Position numbers and translations under genes: made by a program. A DNA stretch of 54,787 nucleotides from an uncultured Pseudoxanthomonas sp. (lineage in GTDB: Bacteria > Pseudomonadota > Gammaproteobacteria > Xanthomonadales > Xanthomonadaceae): NCBI GenBank assembly GCA_937975725.1, contig CALJUL010000088.1, forward strand, positions 1-54,787. Reading direction: 5' to 3'. Under the pieces are notes generated by a model. The model worked only from the letters and a program-made list of their open reading frames with translations, ran no database searches and was not told the origin of the DNA. Positions within the stretch are counted from its first letter, which is position 1. Every line of letters starts with the position of its first letter. Positions 35,203-43,871 of this stretch are shown here, in pieces.

Positions 35203-35676
35203 TCAGTGTACCGGCTCCGGCTCGTCGGCAAACATCTGGGTTTCCATCCAGGCGTAGGCGGCTTCCGAGCCGGGCTGGTTGAACAGCACCATCAGCACGA
35301 CCCACTTCAGGTCGTCCAGGTCCAGTTCGTCCTGGTCCAGGGCCATGGCGCGGTCCAGCACCAGTTCGCGCTGGTCGGCGTCGAGCACGCCATGCTGCTC
35401 GAGGAACAGCAGGAAGCCGCGGCACTCCACGTCCAGCTTCTCCAGCTCCGGCCCGTGGAACACGCGGGTCGGCCCGCCCGCCCGCGGCTGCGCCGCGCTC
35501 GGCCGCTGTTCGGCCAGGGCGTCCAGCCAGTCGAATGCCTTGCTGATTTCGGCGGGGCTGAAACCGGCCTGGATCAGGCCGTTCTGGAGAGAGTCGCGGT
35601 CGCGGACGGGGTCCGCATCTTCGGTGAAGTAGTGCTCGAACAGGTACAACAGTACATCCAGGATGCTCTCTTTCAT
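35203..35676 (-). CDS. smg: DUF494 family protein Smg
   Basis: A 157-aa protein beginning MKESILDVLLYLFEHYF, the highly conserved start of the Smg/DUF494 family, with GFSPAEISKAFDWLDAL and ending LKWVVLMVLFNQPGSEAAYAWME. It is found beside dprA in most gammaproteobacteria and this is so here too. No catalytic motif; molecular role unsettled. The ATG overlaps the dprA stop (ATGA), so it is translated with dprA. Confidence 0.95.
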   Translation of the reverse strand: MKESILDVLLYLFEHYFTEDADPVRDRDSLQNGLIQAGFSPAEISKAFDWLDALAEQRPSAAQPRAGGPTRVFHGPELEKLDVECRGFLLFLEQHGVLDADQRELVLDRAMALDQDELDLDDLKWVVLMVLFNQPGSEAAYAWMETQMFADEPEPVH

Positions 35677-36854
35677 TGCCCCTCGGCCTGCGTCGTGGAC
35701 GCTGTGGAGGTGAAGAAACCGGTCTTTCTCTGGTATCGGCCGTGCTCGGCCGTTACTAAGCCATCCAGTTCCATGACCAGCAGCATGGAGGACAGTTCCG
35801 CGGCCGTCAATCCGGTGCGTGAGACGAGCTTATCCATACCTGTTGGGTCGTGGTCGAGCGCTTCCCACAAGGTCTGGTAGTCGGGGGCCAGACCGGCGGG
35901 CGTTCCGGGAGGCGCGGGCACCGCCCCCGGTTCAGCTTCGTCGAGCCGTTGGCGCAGGGCCACGGCCAGGCCGGCGGCTAGCGGGGCGATGGCGGCGATC
36001 ACTTCCGCGGCACTCTCCACCAACGCCGCGCCTTCGCGGATCAGGCGGTGGCAGCCGCGCGCCATCGGGTTGTGGATGGAGCCGGGCACGGCGAACACCT
36101 CGCGCCCGGCTTCGCCCGCCTGGCGCGCGGTGATCCGGGCGCCGGAGCGTTCGGCCGCCTCCACCACCAGCGTGCCCAGCGACAGGCCGGCCAGCAGGCG
36201 GTTGCGGCTGGGGAAGTGGGAGCGCACCGCCGGCGTGCCGGGGGCGTGTTCGCTGACGACGGCGCCCTGCACGGCCAGGCGGTCGCGCAGGCCGGCGTTC
36301 TGCGGCGGATAGGCTACGTCCGGTCCGGCGCCGACCACCGCGAAGCTGCCTCCGCCGGTGGACAGGGACAGCGCAGCTTCGTGTGCGGCGGCGTCGATGC
36401 CGGCCGCCATGCCGCTGGCCACGGTGATGCCGGCGGCGGCCAGTGCGCGGGCGAAGGCGCGCGCGTTGTCGCGCCCGCCGCCGGTGGGCGAGCGGCTGCC
36501 CACCACCGCCACGGCAGGGCGCCACAGCAGGGTGGCGTCGCCTTCCACGAACAACGCCAGCGGCGGGCTGGTGATGCGGCGCAGGAGGGCGGGGTAGTCC
36601 GGGTCGTGCCAGCCGATCAACTGCCGGCGCGGGCCGCCGGCCAGCCAGTCCAGGGTGCGCCGCAGGCGGTCGGGTTCGGGCGAGCGCAGCGCGGCGGTTT
36701 GGGCGTCGTCCAGGCCGGCTTCGCGCCATGCCGCGGGCCCGGCCCCGCGCGCGGCAGCCGGACCGCCGAACCGGTCCAGCAGCGAGCGCCGGGGCGCGAC
36801 GGCGCCGCCGGCCAGGACCAGCACCGCCAGGGCGTGCAGTTCATCGGGAGCCAT
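35673..36854 (-). CDS. dprA: DNA-processing protein DprA (Smf)
   Basis: A 393-aa protein that binds incoming single-stranded DNA and loads RecA during transformation. The Rossmann-like core holds VAVVGSRSPTGGG, ITVASGMAAGIDAAAHEAAL, VVSEHAPGTPA, FPSRNRLLAGLS and EVFAVPGSIHNPMARGCHRL. The C-terminal winged-helix DML1-type domain (YQTLWEALDHDPTGMDKLV) is present. Start at 36854 (MAPDELHALAVLVLA) fits the SAM-like N-terminal domain. Coupled to smg. Presence is compatible with natural competence. Confidence 0.96.
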   Translation of the reverse strand: MAPDELHALAVLVLAGGAVAPRRSLLDRFGGPAAARGAGPAAWREAGLDDAQTAALRSPEPDRLRRTLDWLAGGPRRQLIGWHDPDYPALLRRITSPPLALFVEGDATLLWRPAVAVVGSRSPTGGGRDNARAFARALAAAGITVASGMAAGIDAAAHEAALSLSTGGGSFAVVGAGPDVAYPPQNAGLRDRLAVQGAVVSEHAPGTPAVRSHFPSRNRLLAGLSLGTLVVEAAERSGARITARQAGEAGREVFAVPGSIHNPMARGCHRLIREGAALVESAAEVIAAIAPLAAGLAVALRQRLDEAEPGAVPAPPGTPAGLAPDYQTLWEALDHDPTGMDKLVSRTGLTAAELSSMLLVMELDGLVTAEHGRYQRKTGFFTSTASTTQAEGQ

Positions 36855-36877
36855 GGCGCCATGCTGGGCCGGAAACG

Positions 36878-36903
36878 GCGACGGCGCCCTCGGGCGCCGT
36901 CGC
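36878..36903 (-). terminator. Hairpin between the LysM and dprA genes
   Basis: 12-bp perfect stem GCGACGGCGCCC / GGGCGCCGTCGC, 29 nt after the LysM gene stop on the minus strand, followed by CGTTTCC. Probably terminates or attenuates before dprA. Confidence 0.6.
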
Positions 36904-36931
36904 GGTGATGCGTAGGAATTGCCCGCAGCGC

Positions 36932-38056
36932 TCAGTACGCCGCATCCGGATGCTTCAGCTCGTAGCCCACGCGGGCGGCCTTCACGCCTTCCATGACCAG
37001 CGCGTAGCTCACCCGGTCGAAGGTGCGGAACACCATGGCGTGGCTGGTGTATTCGTCGGGCAGGCTGACGCGGCCGGCGCCGGACTTGGTGGATTCGCTG
37101 ATCCGCGAGGATTCCGGGTACGCCATGCGGTTGGCGGTGTGGCTGCCGTTGCGCCAGACCGAGAACACCGTGCCGTTGTCCACGCCATCCAGGCGGCCGC
37201 CGGAAATGGCGATCACGTCGCGCGGGCCGCCGGAGGTCAGCGCATCGGCCACCGCCAGTACCCGCAACTTGCCGGCCGGGTCGTTCGCCGGCGGATGCGG
37301 GAAGAAGTGCAGGTCGTAGGGCTGGGCGTCGACCGGGATCACGCGGTCGCCCACGCGCACCTCGTGGCCGCCGATGTCGGCCACCAGCGTGCTGACCTCG
37401 GTGCCTGGCACCACGCCGCGGGTGAACGTGGCCACGTTCATCTTGACCAGTTCGTAGCCCAGGAACTCGCCGTTGCCGGTCTGCTCGACGATGTCCTTCC
37501 AGCGGTCGGGTTCGCCGCGCACGGTGCGGCCGCGGAAATCCAGCGCCTGCGCGCGGGGGTTGGCGGTGAAGCGGGCGGTCGGGCGCACGACCAGGAAGCG
37601 CTGGCCCGGCTGGGCGTTGTCCAGCCCGCGCACGTAGATGTTGTGGCCGCCCGAGCTGCGCAGGCGGTCTTCCTCCAGCCCCGCCACGTGCGGCAGGTGC
37701 TCGAAGCTGTCCACCACGCGGCGGTCCTTCAGGAACGGTTCGATGTCGGCCAGCGGAATGGCGTTCAGCGGCGCTTCCTGGCGCGGGCCGGCCTGCACCG
37801 CCACGCGGTCCAGGTAGGCCAAGCTGATCACGTCGCCAGGATAGATGAGATGGGGATTCTGGATCTGCGGGTTGGCCTGCCAGATCTCCGGCCACAGCCA
37901 CGGCTTCTTCAGGAAGCGGGCCGAGATGTCCCACAGCGTGTCGCCACGCTTGACCACATAGGTGTCGGGATGGCTCCCCGCCATCTCGGCCGCGGCCGCA
38001 TAGGTGCCGACGGTCAGCACCGCGACGGCGAGAACCGTACGAAAACGTTTGAACAT
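36932..38056 (-). CDS. LysM peptidoglycan-binding domain-containing protein
   Basis: A 374-aa exported protein: signal peptide (TVLAVAVLTVGTYAAAAEM), then one LysM domain at about residues 33-79 (YVVKRGDTLWDISARFLK, QANPQIQNPHLIYPGDVI), and a long C-terminal region with no catalytic motif. Proteins of this layout sit between dprA and def across the gammaproteobacteria. LysM binds glycan strands, so the protein is likely attached to periplasmic peptidoglycan; the C-terminal domain is of unknown function. Divergent from def with 132 nt between. Confidence 0.93.
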   Translation of the reverse strand: MFKRFRTVLAVAVLTVGTYAAAAEMAGSHPDTYVVKRGDTLWDISARFLKKPWLWPEIWQANPQIQNPHLIYPGDVISLAYLDRVAVQAGPRQEAPLNAIPLADIEPFLKDRRVVDSFEHLPHVAGLEEDRLRSSGGHNIYVRGLDNAQPGQRFLVVRPTARFTANPRAQALDFRGRTVRGEPDRWKDIVEQTGNGEFLGYELVKMNVATFTRGVVPGTEVSTLVADIGGHEVRVGDRVIPVDAQPYDLHFFPHPPANDPAGKLRVLAVADALTSGGPRDVIAISGGRLDGVDNGTVFSVWRNGSHTANRMAYPESSRISESTKSGAGRVSLPDEYTSHAMVFRTFDRVSYALVMEGVKAARVGYELKHPDAAY

Positions 38057-38093
38057 GGCGGTATCTACCTGATTCCCCGACAGGTGGTCGGCA

Positions 38094-38139
38094 CTATAGT
38101 CCAGAAAACCCGGCGCAACGCAAGCGCCCGCGTTAGAAT
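38094..38139. promoter_or_regulatory. Back-to-back -10 elements for the LysM and def genes
   Basis: TATAGT on the minus strand (38094-38099) and TAGAAT on the plus strand (38134-38139), in the 132-nt gap between the divergent genes. No convincing -35 for either at 16-18 bp. Confidence 0.45.
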
Positions 38140-38188
38140 TCGTGAGGCCTTGCCGGATTCCACTGGCGCCCCCATCCCGAGACGTACC

Positions 38189-38701
38189 ATGGCCTTGCTC
38201 CCCATCCTCGAATTCCCCGATCCCCGCCTGCGCACCAAAGCGGTGCCGGTGGACGCGGCGCACGTGACCACGCCGGAATTCCAGCGGCTGCTGGACGACA
38301 TGTTCCAGACCATGTACGACGCCCCGGGCATCGGCTTGGCCGCCAGCCAGGTGGACGTGCACCAGCGCTTCATGGTGATCGACATCAGCGAGGAGAAGAA
38401 CCAGCCGCAGGTCTTCATCAACCCCGAGCTGAGCGACAAGGCGGGCGAGCAGGTCTACCAGGAGGGCTGCCTGTCGGTGCCGGGCATCTTCGCCGACGTC
38501 ACCCGCGCCGACGAGATCACCGTGCGATTTCTCGACCGCCGCGGCCAACCGCAGGAACTGCGCGCCGACGGCCTGCTGGCCGTGTGCATCCAGCACGAGA
38601 TGGACCACCTGGACGGCAAGCTGTTCGTCGACTACCTCTCGCCGCTCAAGCGCGAGATGGTGCGCAAGAAGCTGGCCAAGCAGCGCAAGCACGTGGCCTA
38701 A
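38189..38701 (+). CDS. def: Peptide deformylase
   Basis: A 170-aa iron-dependent enzyme that removes the N-formyl group from nascent proteins. All three motifs are intact: GIGLAASQV, EGCLSVPG (metal Cys) and QHEMDHLDG (HExxH). Start MALLPILEFPDPRLR is the standard N-terminus. First gene of the def-fmt-rsmB unit: fmt formylates initiator Met-tRNA and def removes the group again. Confidence 0.98.
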   Translation: MALLPILEFPDPRLRTKAVPVDAAHVTTPEFQRLLDDMFQTMYDAPGIGLAASQVDVHQRFMVIDISEEKNQPQVFINPELSDKAGEQVYQEGCLSVPGIFADVTRADEITVRFLDRRGQPQELRADGLLAVCIQHEMDHLDGKLFVDYLSPLKREMVRKKLAKQRKHVA

Positions 38702-38821
38702 GGCGCCCAGGCGGAGGCGCGGACGAGGGCCGGGAATGACGGCCCGCTGTCGCACCGGCGGTTCCGTCGCCGTTTCCGCGATGTTCCATTCCCCGTTTCC
38801 CATTCCCGGTTCCACGCTCAC

Positions 38822-39742
38822 ATGAGAATCGTCTTCGCCGGCACGCCGGCGTTCGCCGTGCCCTGCCTGCGCGCCGCGCACGCCCACCACGAAATCGTCG
38901 CGGTCTACACCCAGCCCGACCGCCCGGCCGGCCGCGGCCGCGGACTGACGCCGTCGCCGGTCAAGCTGGAGGCCATCCAGCGCGGCATCCCGGTGCTGCA
39001 GCCGACCTCGCTGAAGAAGAAATCCGCGCAGGACGCCTTGCGCGAGCTCCAGCCGGACGTGATGGTGGTGGTGGCCTACGGCCTGATCCTGCCGCAGGCG
39101 GTGCTCGACATCCCGCAGTACGGCTGCTGGAACGTGCACGCCTCGCTGCTGCCGCGCTGGCGCGGCGCGGCGCCGATCCAGCGCGCCATCGAGGCCGGCG
39201 ACGCCGAGACCGGTGTCTGCCTGATGCAGATGGAAGCCGGCCTGGACACTGGCCCGGTGCTGCTGGCGCAGAGCCTGCCGATCGGGCCGGAGGAGACCGG
39301 CGGGCAGTTGCACGACCGCCTGGCCGACCTCGGCGCACAGGTGCTGCGCGATGCGCTGGGGCTGCTGCGCGCGGGCGTCCGCCTGCCGCCGCATCCGCAG
39401 CCCGGCGAGGGCGTGGCGTATGCGCACAAGCTGGACAAGGCCGAAGCGAAGCTGGACTGGACGCAGCCGGCCGAGGTGCTGGCGCGCAAGGTGCGCGCCT
39501 TCAACCCCTGGCCGGTCGCCGAGGCGCAGGTCGCCGGCGAGCGCCTGCGCATCCACGGCGCGCAGGCGGTGGCGCAGGCGCATGCGGCTGCGCCCGGCAC
39601 GCTGCTGGCGGCGAGCCGGCAGGGCTTGGACATCGCCTGCGGCGAAGGCGTGCTGCGTCTTCGCGTGGTGCAGCGCGAAGGCGGCAAGGCCATCACCGCC
39701 GCCGACTACCTCAACGCCCGCCGCGACCTGGCCGGCGCATGA
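38822..39742 (+). CDS. fmt: Methionyl-tRNA formyltransferase
   Basis: A 306-aa enzyme transferring a formyl group from 10-formyl-THF to Met-tRNAi. N-terminus MRIVFAGTPAFAVPCL; cofactor-site motif HASLLPRWRGAAPIQRAI with the catalytic N-H pair; AETGVCLMQMEAGLDTGP; the C-terminal OB-fold includes DWTQPAEVL and NPWPVAEA. The 120 nt before it contain a short simple repeat (CCATTCCCCGTTTCCCATTC) of the kind common between xanthomonad genes. Its stop overlaps rsmB. Confidence 0.98.
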   Translation: MRIVFAGTPAFAVPCLRAAHAHHEIVAVYTQPDRPAGRGRGLTPSPVKLEAIQRGIPVLQPTSLKKKSAQDALRELQPDVMVVVAYGLILPQAVLDIPQYGCWNVHASLLPRWRGAAPIQRAIEAGDAETGVCLMQMEAGLDTGPVLLAQSLPIGPEETGGQLHDRLADLGAQVLRDALGLLRAGVRLPPHPQPGEGVAYAHKLDKAEAKLDWTQPAEVLARKVRAFNPWPVAEAQVAGERLRIHGAQAVAQAHAAAPGTLLAASRQGLDIACGEGVLRLRVVQREGGKAITAADYLNARRDLAGA

Positions 39743-41043
39743 ACACCCAGGCCGGGGTCGCCGTCCGCGTGCTGGCCGCGAGGGTCGTGGACGCGGTGAT
39801 GCACCGCGGCCGTTCGCTGAAGGCGGAGCTCGCCGCCGCCCTGCCGCGGATCGAGGACGGCCGCGACCGTGCCCTGTTCGAGGCGATGTGCTTCGCCGCG
39901 CTGCGGCTGCGCGCGCGCAGCGACGCCGCCTTGCGCATTTGGATGCAGAAACCGCTCGGCCCGCGCGACGGCGAACTGCGCGCGCTGCTGCACGTCGGCT
40001 TCGCTCAGCTCGTCGCGCTGCGACTGCCGGCGCACGCGGCGCTGTCGGCGACGGTGGAGGCCGTGCGTGCGCTGGGTCGTCCGCACCAGGCCAACCTGGC
40101 CAACGCACTGCTGCGCCGCGCCCAGCGCGAAGGTCTGCCCGCTGCCGATGCCGCCGCCCTGTGGCCGGACTGGCTGCGCCGGCAGGTGCAGAACGACTGG
40201 CCGGGACAGGCGGCGGCCATCTTCGAGTCCAGCCAGCAGGAAGCGCCGCTGTGGCTGCGGGTGAACCGCCTGCACGGCACGCGCGGGGATTATCTGGCGC
40301 GCCTCGTGGCGGCCGGGCTCGACGCCCAGGCACCGGAAGACCTGGCCGATGCCCTGGTGCTGCCTTCCTCCGTGGCGGTGGCGTCCTTGCCGGGCTTCGC
40401 GGAAGGCGACGTGTCGGTGCAGGACGGCGCCGCCCAGCGCGTGGCGGATGCGTTCGACGGCCTGCCGCCGGGCGCGCGCGTGCTGGACATGTGCGCCGCG
40501 CCCGGCGGCAAGTCCGCGCACCTGCTGGAGCGCGATCCTTCGCGCGCCTTGCTGGCGCTGGACGTGGACGCGCGCCGCCTGGCGCGCGTGCGCGACACGC
40601 TGGCGCGCGTGGGCGTCGCGGCGGACCTGCGCGCGGCGGATGCCGCCGATCCCGGCGCCTGGTGGGATGGCCGTCCCTTCGATGCGGTGCTGCTGGACGC
40701 ACCCTGTTCGGCCACTGGCATCGTGCGCCGCCAGCCGGACGTGCTGCTGCACCGGCGCCGCGACGACATCGCCGCACTCGCCGCCTTGCAGGCGCGGCTG
40801 CTCGATGCCGCCTGGCACGTGCTGCGCCCGGGTGGCCTGCTGGTCTATACGACATGCTCGATCCTGCGCGCCGAAAATGCGTTGCAGATGGAAGCATTCC
40901 TCCGGCGCCACGCCGATGCGGAGCCGGTGGCGGCTGCGCAGGCATGGGGCCATCCCGATGGAGCCGGTGCGCAGCGCTTTCCCGGCAAATCGATGATGGA
41001 CGGCTTCTTCTACGCGGGACTGCGCAAGCGCACGAATACCTGA
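39739..41043 (+). CDS. rsmB: 16S rRNA (cytosine(967)-C(5))-methyltransferase RsmB
   Basis: A 434-aa SAM-dependent methylase: an N-terminal NusB-like domain (RSLKAELAAALPRIED to about residue 140), then the Rossmann methyltransferase with LDMCAAPGGKSAHLL, DAPCSATGIVRRQPDV (motif IV) and VYTTCSILRAEN (motif VI with catalytic Cys), ending FPGKSMMDGFFYA. ATG at 39739 overlaps the fmt stop by 4 bp. Confidence 0.97.
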   Translation: MNTQAGVAVRVLAARVVDAVMHRGRSLKAELAAALPRIEDGRDRALFEAMCFAALRLRARSDAALRIWMQKPLGPRDGELRALLHVGFAQLVALRLPAHAALSATVEAVRALGRPHQANLANALLRRAQREGLPAADAAALWPDWLRRQVQNDWPGQAAAIFESSQQEAPLWLRVNRLHGTRGDYLARLVAAGLDAQAPEDLADALVLPSSVAVASLPGFAEGDVSVQDGAAQRVADAFDGLPPGARVLDMCAAPGGKSAHLLERDPSRALLALDVDARRLARVRDTLARVGVAADLRAADAADPGAWWDGRPFDAVLLDAPCSATGIVRRQPDVLLHRRRDDIAALAALQARLLDAAWHVLRPGGLLVYTTCSILRAENALQMEAFLRRHADAEPVAAAQAWGHPDGAGAQRFPGKSMMDGFFYAGLRKRTNT

Positions 41044-41132
41044 CCCGATCGCAATGCATCGCCGCATGGCGATGTTGCACTGATGTTCAGTGATGTGATC
41101 GACGCCGCGATCATCGCCGCAAACACAAACTG

Positions 41133-41169
41133 TGACGCAATGACGCATGCCTTGACGCGATGGTGACGA
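41133..41169. repeat. Four TGACG repeats upstream of the O-antigen ligase gene
   Basis: TGACGC at 41133, 41141 and 41153 and TGACGA at 41164, spaced 8-12 bp on the same strand. They lie about 90-125 bp before the gene start; a regulator binding site is possible but no known motif was matched. Confidence 0.35.
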
Positions 41170-41189
41170 GCTGCAAGTCACACTGCGCG

Positions 41190-41209
41190 TGCCTGCCGTC
41201 GCGCAGGCA
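41190..41209. other. Hairpin between rsmB and the O-antigen ligase gene
   Basis: TGCCTGC (41190-41196) pairs with GCAGGCA (41203-41209) around a 6-nt loop. No T-run; TAAGAT, a possible -10, follows at 41221-41226. Confidence 0.4.
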
Positions 41210-41256
41210 TGCGCTCTCGGTAAGATATGCTCGCAGCTTCTCCAGGAACGCAAGTG

Positions 41257-42588
41257 ATGGACTCAAGGATGGGGCATGCGGCCAACGTGCGCCGCCTGGT
41301 CTGGATGGCCGGTTTTTCTGCCACCGCTTTCGTGATGTTGCCTAAGGGATTGGCACCGTTCGGCATCCTGCTTGCCGTGACGACCTGTCTGATGCCCCTC
41401 GTGTCCGCGGCGAATGCGGCCGGCAAGCGGCGCGCGCTTCCGCACGCGCTGGGAGCCCTGGCGGCGATGCCCGTCTTCGTGCTGCTGGTGTGCGCCGTGT
41501 CGATGCTTCACAGCGGCCAGGGATGGGGCGTGCTCGACAATCCGGCGCGGCTGTTGCTGCTGCCGTGGTGCGCGTGGCTGGCATGGTCGAGCGGCGTGAG
41601 CCGCGGTAGCCTGTGGTCGGGCGCGATGGTGGGACTGGCGCTGGCGTGCGCGCTCGCCGTGCTGGAACACCTGCTGGGCGCAGAGCGCGCGGGCGGCTAC
41701 ATCAATCCGCTGGTCTTCGCGCATGCGGTCATGGTGCTGCTGGTGGCCGCCCTGTTCTGTCGTCCCGCGATGAAGGCGCCCGTGTGGACGGTGCTGTGGG
41801 CGGCGTCGGTGGCGATGGCGGTCGTCGCGATCGTGCTCAGCGGTAGCCGCGGGGTGATTCCGGGCCTGGTCCTGATCGTGATCGCTTCCTTGCTCGGCGA
41901 AGCGACCGGGCGCCTGCTCTGGTTGAAGCTGGGCGTGGTGGCGGGTGCGGCACTCGCCGTGGCGATCGCGTTCGCCAGTGTGCCGTGGCTGGCCGAACAG
42001 ACGCGCATGGACCAGGTGTGGTCGGACGTGGCCGGCTACCGGCACGGGCAGGTGGACACGCCGATCGGCGCACGCCTGGAACTGCTGTCGGTCGCCGCCC
42101 GGGAATTCGGCGACGCGCCGTTCACCGGGACCGGCATCGAACGCTTCGACGCCAGCATCGACGCCAGCGATCATTGCCGGCGCGGCGAGCGGCGGCACTT
42201 CTGCGATCTCAGGCACGCGCACAACGACGTCGCGCAATGGGGCGCGACCATGGGCATTCCCGGCATCGTCGCGATCATCGCGGTGTATATGGTGCCGCTG
42301 GCGGTCGCCCTGCGCGGTTTCCGCCGCAGCGGATACGCATCCACGCGCCGCCTGTACCTGGGCTGCGCCGCGCTGGTCGTCGCCTGCCTGCTGGCTGGCA
42401 TGAGCCAGTCGACCTTCTCGCACGCGATGACCGCCAGCTCCTACGCCATCCTCGCCGGCACCATGCTGGGCTTGGCACTGCGCGCGCGGGGCGGCGAAGT
42501 GCAGAAGGCGGCTGTGTCGCGCACGAGCCGTAGCACGGCCCCGGTGCAGCATCCGGCGCCGGCATGGCAATCGTCGCGAAGGCCCTGA
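41257..42588 (+). CDS. O-antigen ligase family protein (Wzy_C/WaaL-like)
   Basis: A 443-aa polytopic membrane protein with about ten to twelve predicted helices and the Wzy_C core: long periplasmic loop with GTGIERFDASIDASD, then LRHAHNDVAQWGATMG, where the HxH/HND-type residues match the O-antigen ligase signature. It likely transfers lipid-linked polysaccharide onto LPS core or polymerises it in the periplasm. An upstream in-frame ATG (41227) coincides with the putative -10, so the start at 41257 (MDSRMGHAAN), with AGGAA before it, is preferred. First gene of the polysaccharide cluster. Confidence 0.86.
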   Translation: MDSRMGHAANVRRLVWMAGFSATAFVMLPKGLAPFGILLAVTTCLMPLVSAANAAGKRRALPHALGALAAMPVFVLLVCAVSMLHSGQGWGVLDNPARLLLLPWCAWLAWSSGVSRGSLWSGAMVGLALACALAVLEHLLGAERAGGYINPLVFAHAVMVLLVAALFCRPAMKAPVWTVLWAASVAMAVVAIVLSGSRGVIPGLVLIVIASLLGEATGRLLWLKLGVVAGAALAVAIAFASVPWLAEQTRMDQVWSDVAGYRHGQVDTPIGARLELLSVAAREFGDAPFTGTGIERFDASIDASDHCRRGERRHFCDLRHAHNDVAQWGATMGIPGIVAIIAVYMVPLAVALRGFRRSGYASTRRLYLGCAALVVACLLAGMSQSTFSHAMTASSYAILAGTMLGLALRARGGEVQKAAVSRTSRSTAPVQHPAPAWQSSRRP

Positions 42589-42764
42589 AGACGGCGGCGA
42601 ACCGGCCACCCAACTCATGGCGCATGCCGATAGTCCTGCATCGTCCTGCGCCAGATGAATCCTGTCCGAACGGCGCGCCGTCCATGCCCTGCACTCTCAC
42701 ATTCCAGTCAGATTCCGATTCCTAGACTCCGGCGACCTCCACCGATACCGTCGCCCGGGGCCGC

Positions 42765-43814
42765 ATGCTCCATGTCAACCTGATCGCCTGGGACAACGGC
42801 GTCGGCCTGAGCCGCGACCTGCGGCTGATCGCACGGATACTGGAAGAAGCGGGCATGCGGGTGGACATCCAGCCCGCGCGCGGCCGCGGCAAGCTGCGCA
42901 AGTGGCTCGGCCCCTGGATGCAGCGCGCCCGCATCCTCCTGCGACGCTGGCGCCGCCGTCCGTTGCACGACGTCAACCTGATGCTCGAACACGTCCACGC
43001 CGAATTCCTCGCCGGCGCGCACCGCAACGTGTTCGTTCCCAATCCCGAATGGTGCCTGCCCGCGGACGTGAAGCGGCTGCACCGCATCGACCGGGTGATG
43101 GTCAAAACCCGCCACGCCGTGGACATCTTCCGCGAGCGGAAGTGCACGGTGGCGCAGGTCGGCTTCACCAGCCTGGACCGCCATCGCCCGGAGGTCGCCC
43201 GGCGCCGCACGTTCTTCCACCTGGCGGGGCGCAGCAGCGCCAAGCGCACCGAACTCGTGCTGGACGTCTGGGCGCGGCACCCCGAGTGGCCGGTGCTGAC
43301 GGTCGTGCAGCATCCGCGCATGGCGCGCGTGCGGCCGCAGGCGGCGAACATCGTCCACCGGATCGACTACGTGGAGGACGCCGAACTCCGGCATCTGCAG
43401 AACGAGAGCCTCTTCCACCTCTGCCCCTCGGAAACCGAGGGATTCGGCCATTACCTGGTGGAGGCGCTGAGCGTCGGCGCCATCGTCCTGGCCACCGATG
43501 CCGAACCGATGAACGAACTGGTCACCGCCGAGCGCGGCATCCTCATCCCCTACGCCGATACCAGGCCGCAGCACCTGGCGACCCGCTACCTGGTCGGGGC
43601 CGAAGCGCTGGAGGTCGCGGTGGAGCGGGCGCTTGCGCTGGACGACGCGGAGATCATGTCCCGGTCGCAGGCCGCGCGGGCCTTCTACCTCGACAACGAC
43701 GCCGCGTTCCGCAGCCAACTGGTGGATGCCGTGCGGACGGTGGCCGGGCGGCCCCAGGTGTCGGCTCCGCCGGTCGTCGACCTCGAAGTGGAGGACGGCG
43801 AACTGGTCTCCTGA
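42765..43814 (+). CDS. Glycosyltransferase family 4-like protein
   Basis: A 349-aa GT-B glycosyltransferase. The C-terminal half shows the GT4 donor-site signature CPSETEGFGHYLVEALSVGA with the E-x7-E arrangement and, before it, RIDYVEDAELRHLQNES. The N-terminal half has FVPNPEWCLPADVKRLHRID. No signal peptide; cytoplasmic or membrane-associated. It likely adds one sugar in LPS core/O-chain assembly. GC matches core, so the cluster is not obviously recent. Donor sugar not deducible. Confidence 0.85.
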   Translation: MLHVNLIAWDNGVGLSRDLRLIARILEEAGMRVDIQPARGRGKLRKWLGPWMQRARILLRRWRRRPLHDVNLMLEHVHAEFLAGAHRNVFVPNPEWCLPADVKRLHRIDRVMVKTRHAVDIFRERKCTVAQVGFTSLDRHRPEVARRRTFFHLAGRSSAKRTELVLDVWARHPEWPVLTVVQHPRMARVRPQAANIVHRIDYVEDAELRHLQNESLFHLCPSETEGFGHYLVEALSVGAIVLATDAEPMNELVTAERGILIPYADTRPQHLATRYLVGAEALEVAVERALALDDAEIMSRSQAARAFYLDNDAAFRSQLVDAVRTVAGRPQVSAPPVVDLEVEDGELVS

Positions 43815-43871
43815 CCGGCCTCCGTCGAGGGCTGCCCCTGGCGATGGCGAGTCCCGCCACCGGAGAATCCG

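Noticed and set aside
35826..35840. DnaA-box-like TTATCCATA inside dprA
   Set aside because: One mismatch at a critical position, single, and within conserved coding sequence.
38760..38821. Low-complexity CCATTCCCCGTTTCCCATTC stretch before fmt
   Set aside because: Looks like the short simple repeats often found between xanthomonad genes; too short to be called a CRISPR or a defined repeat family.
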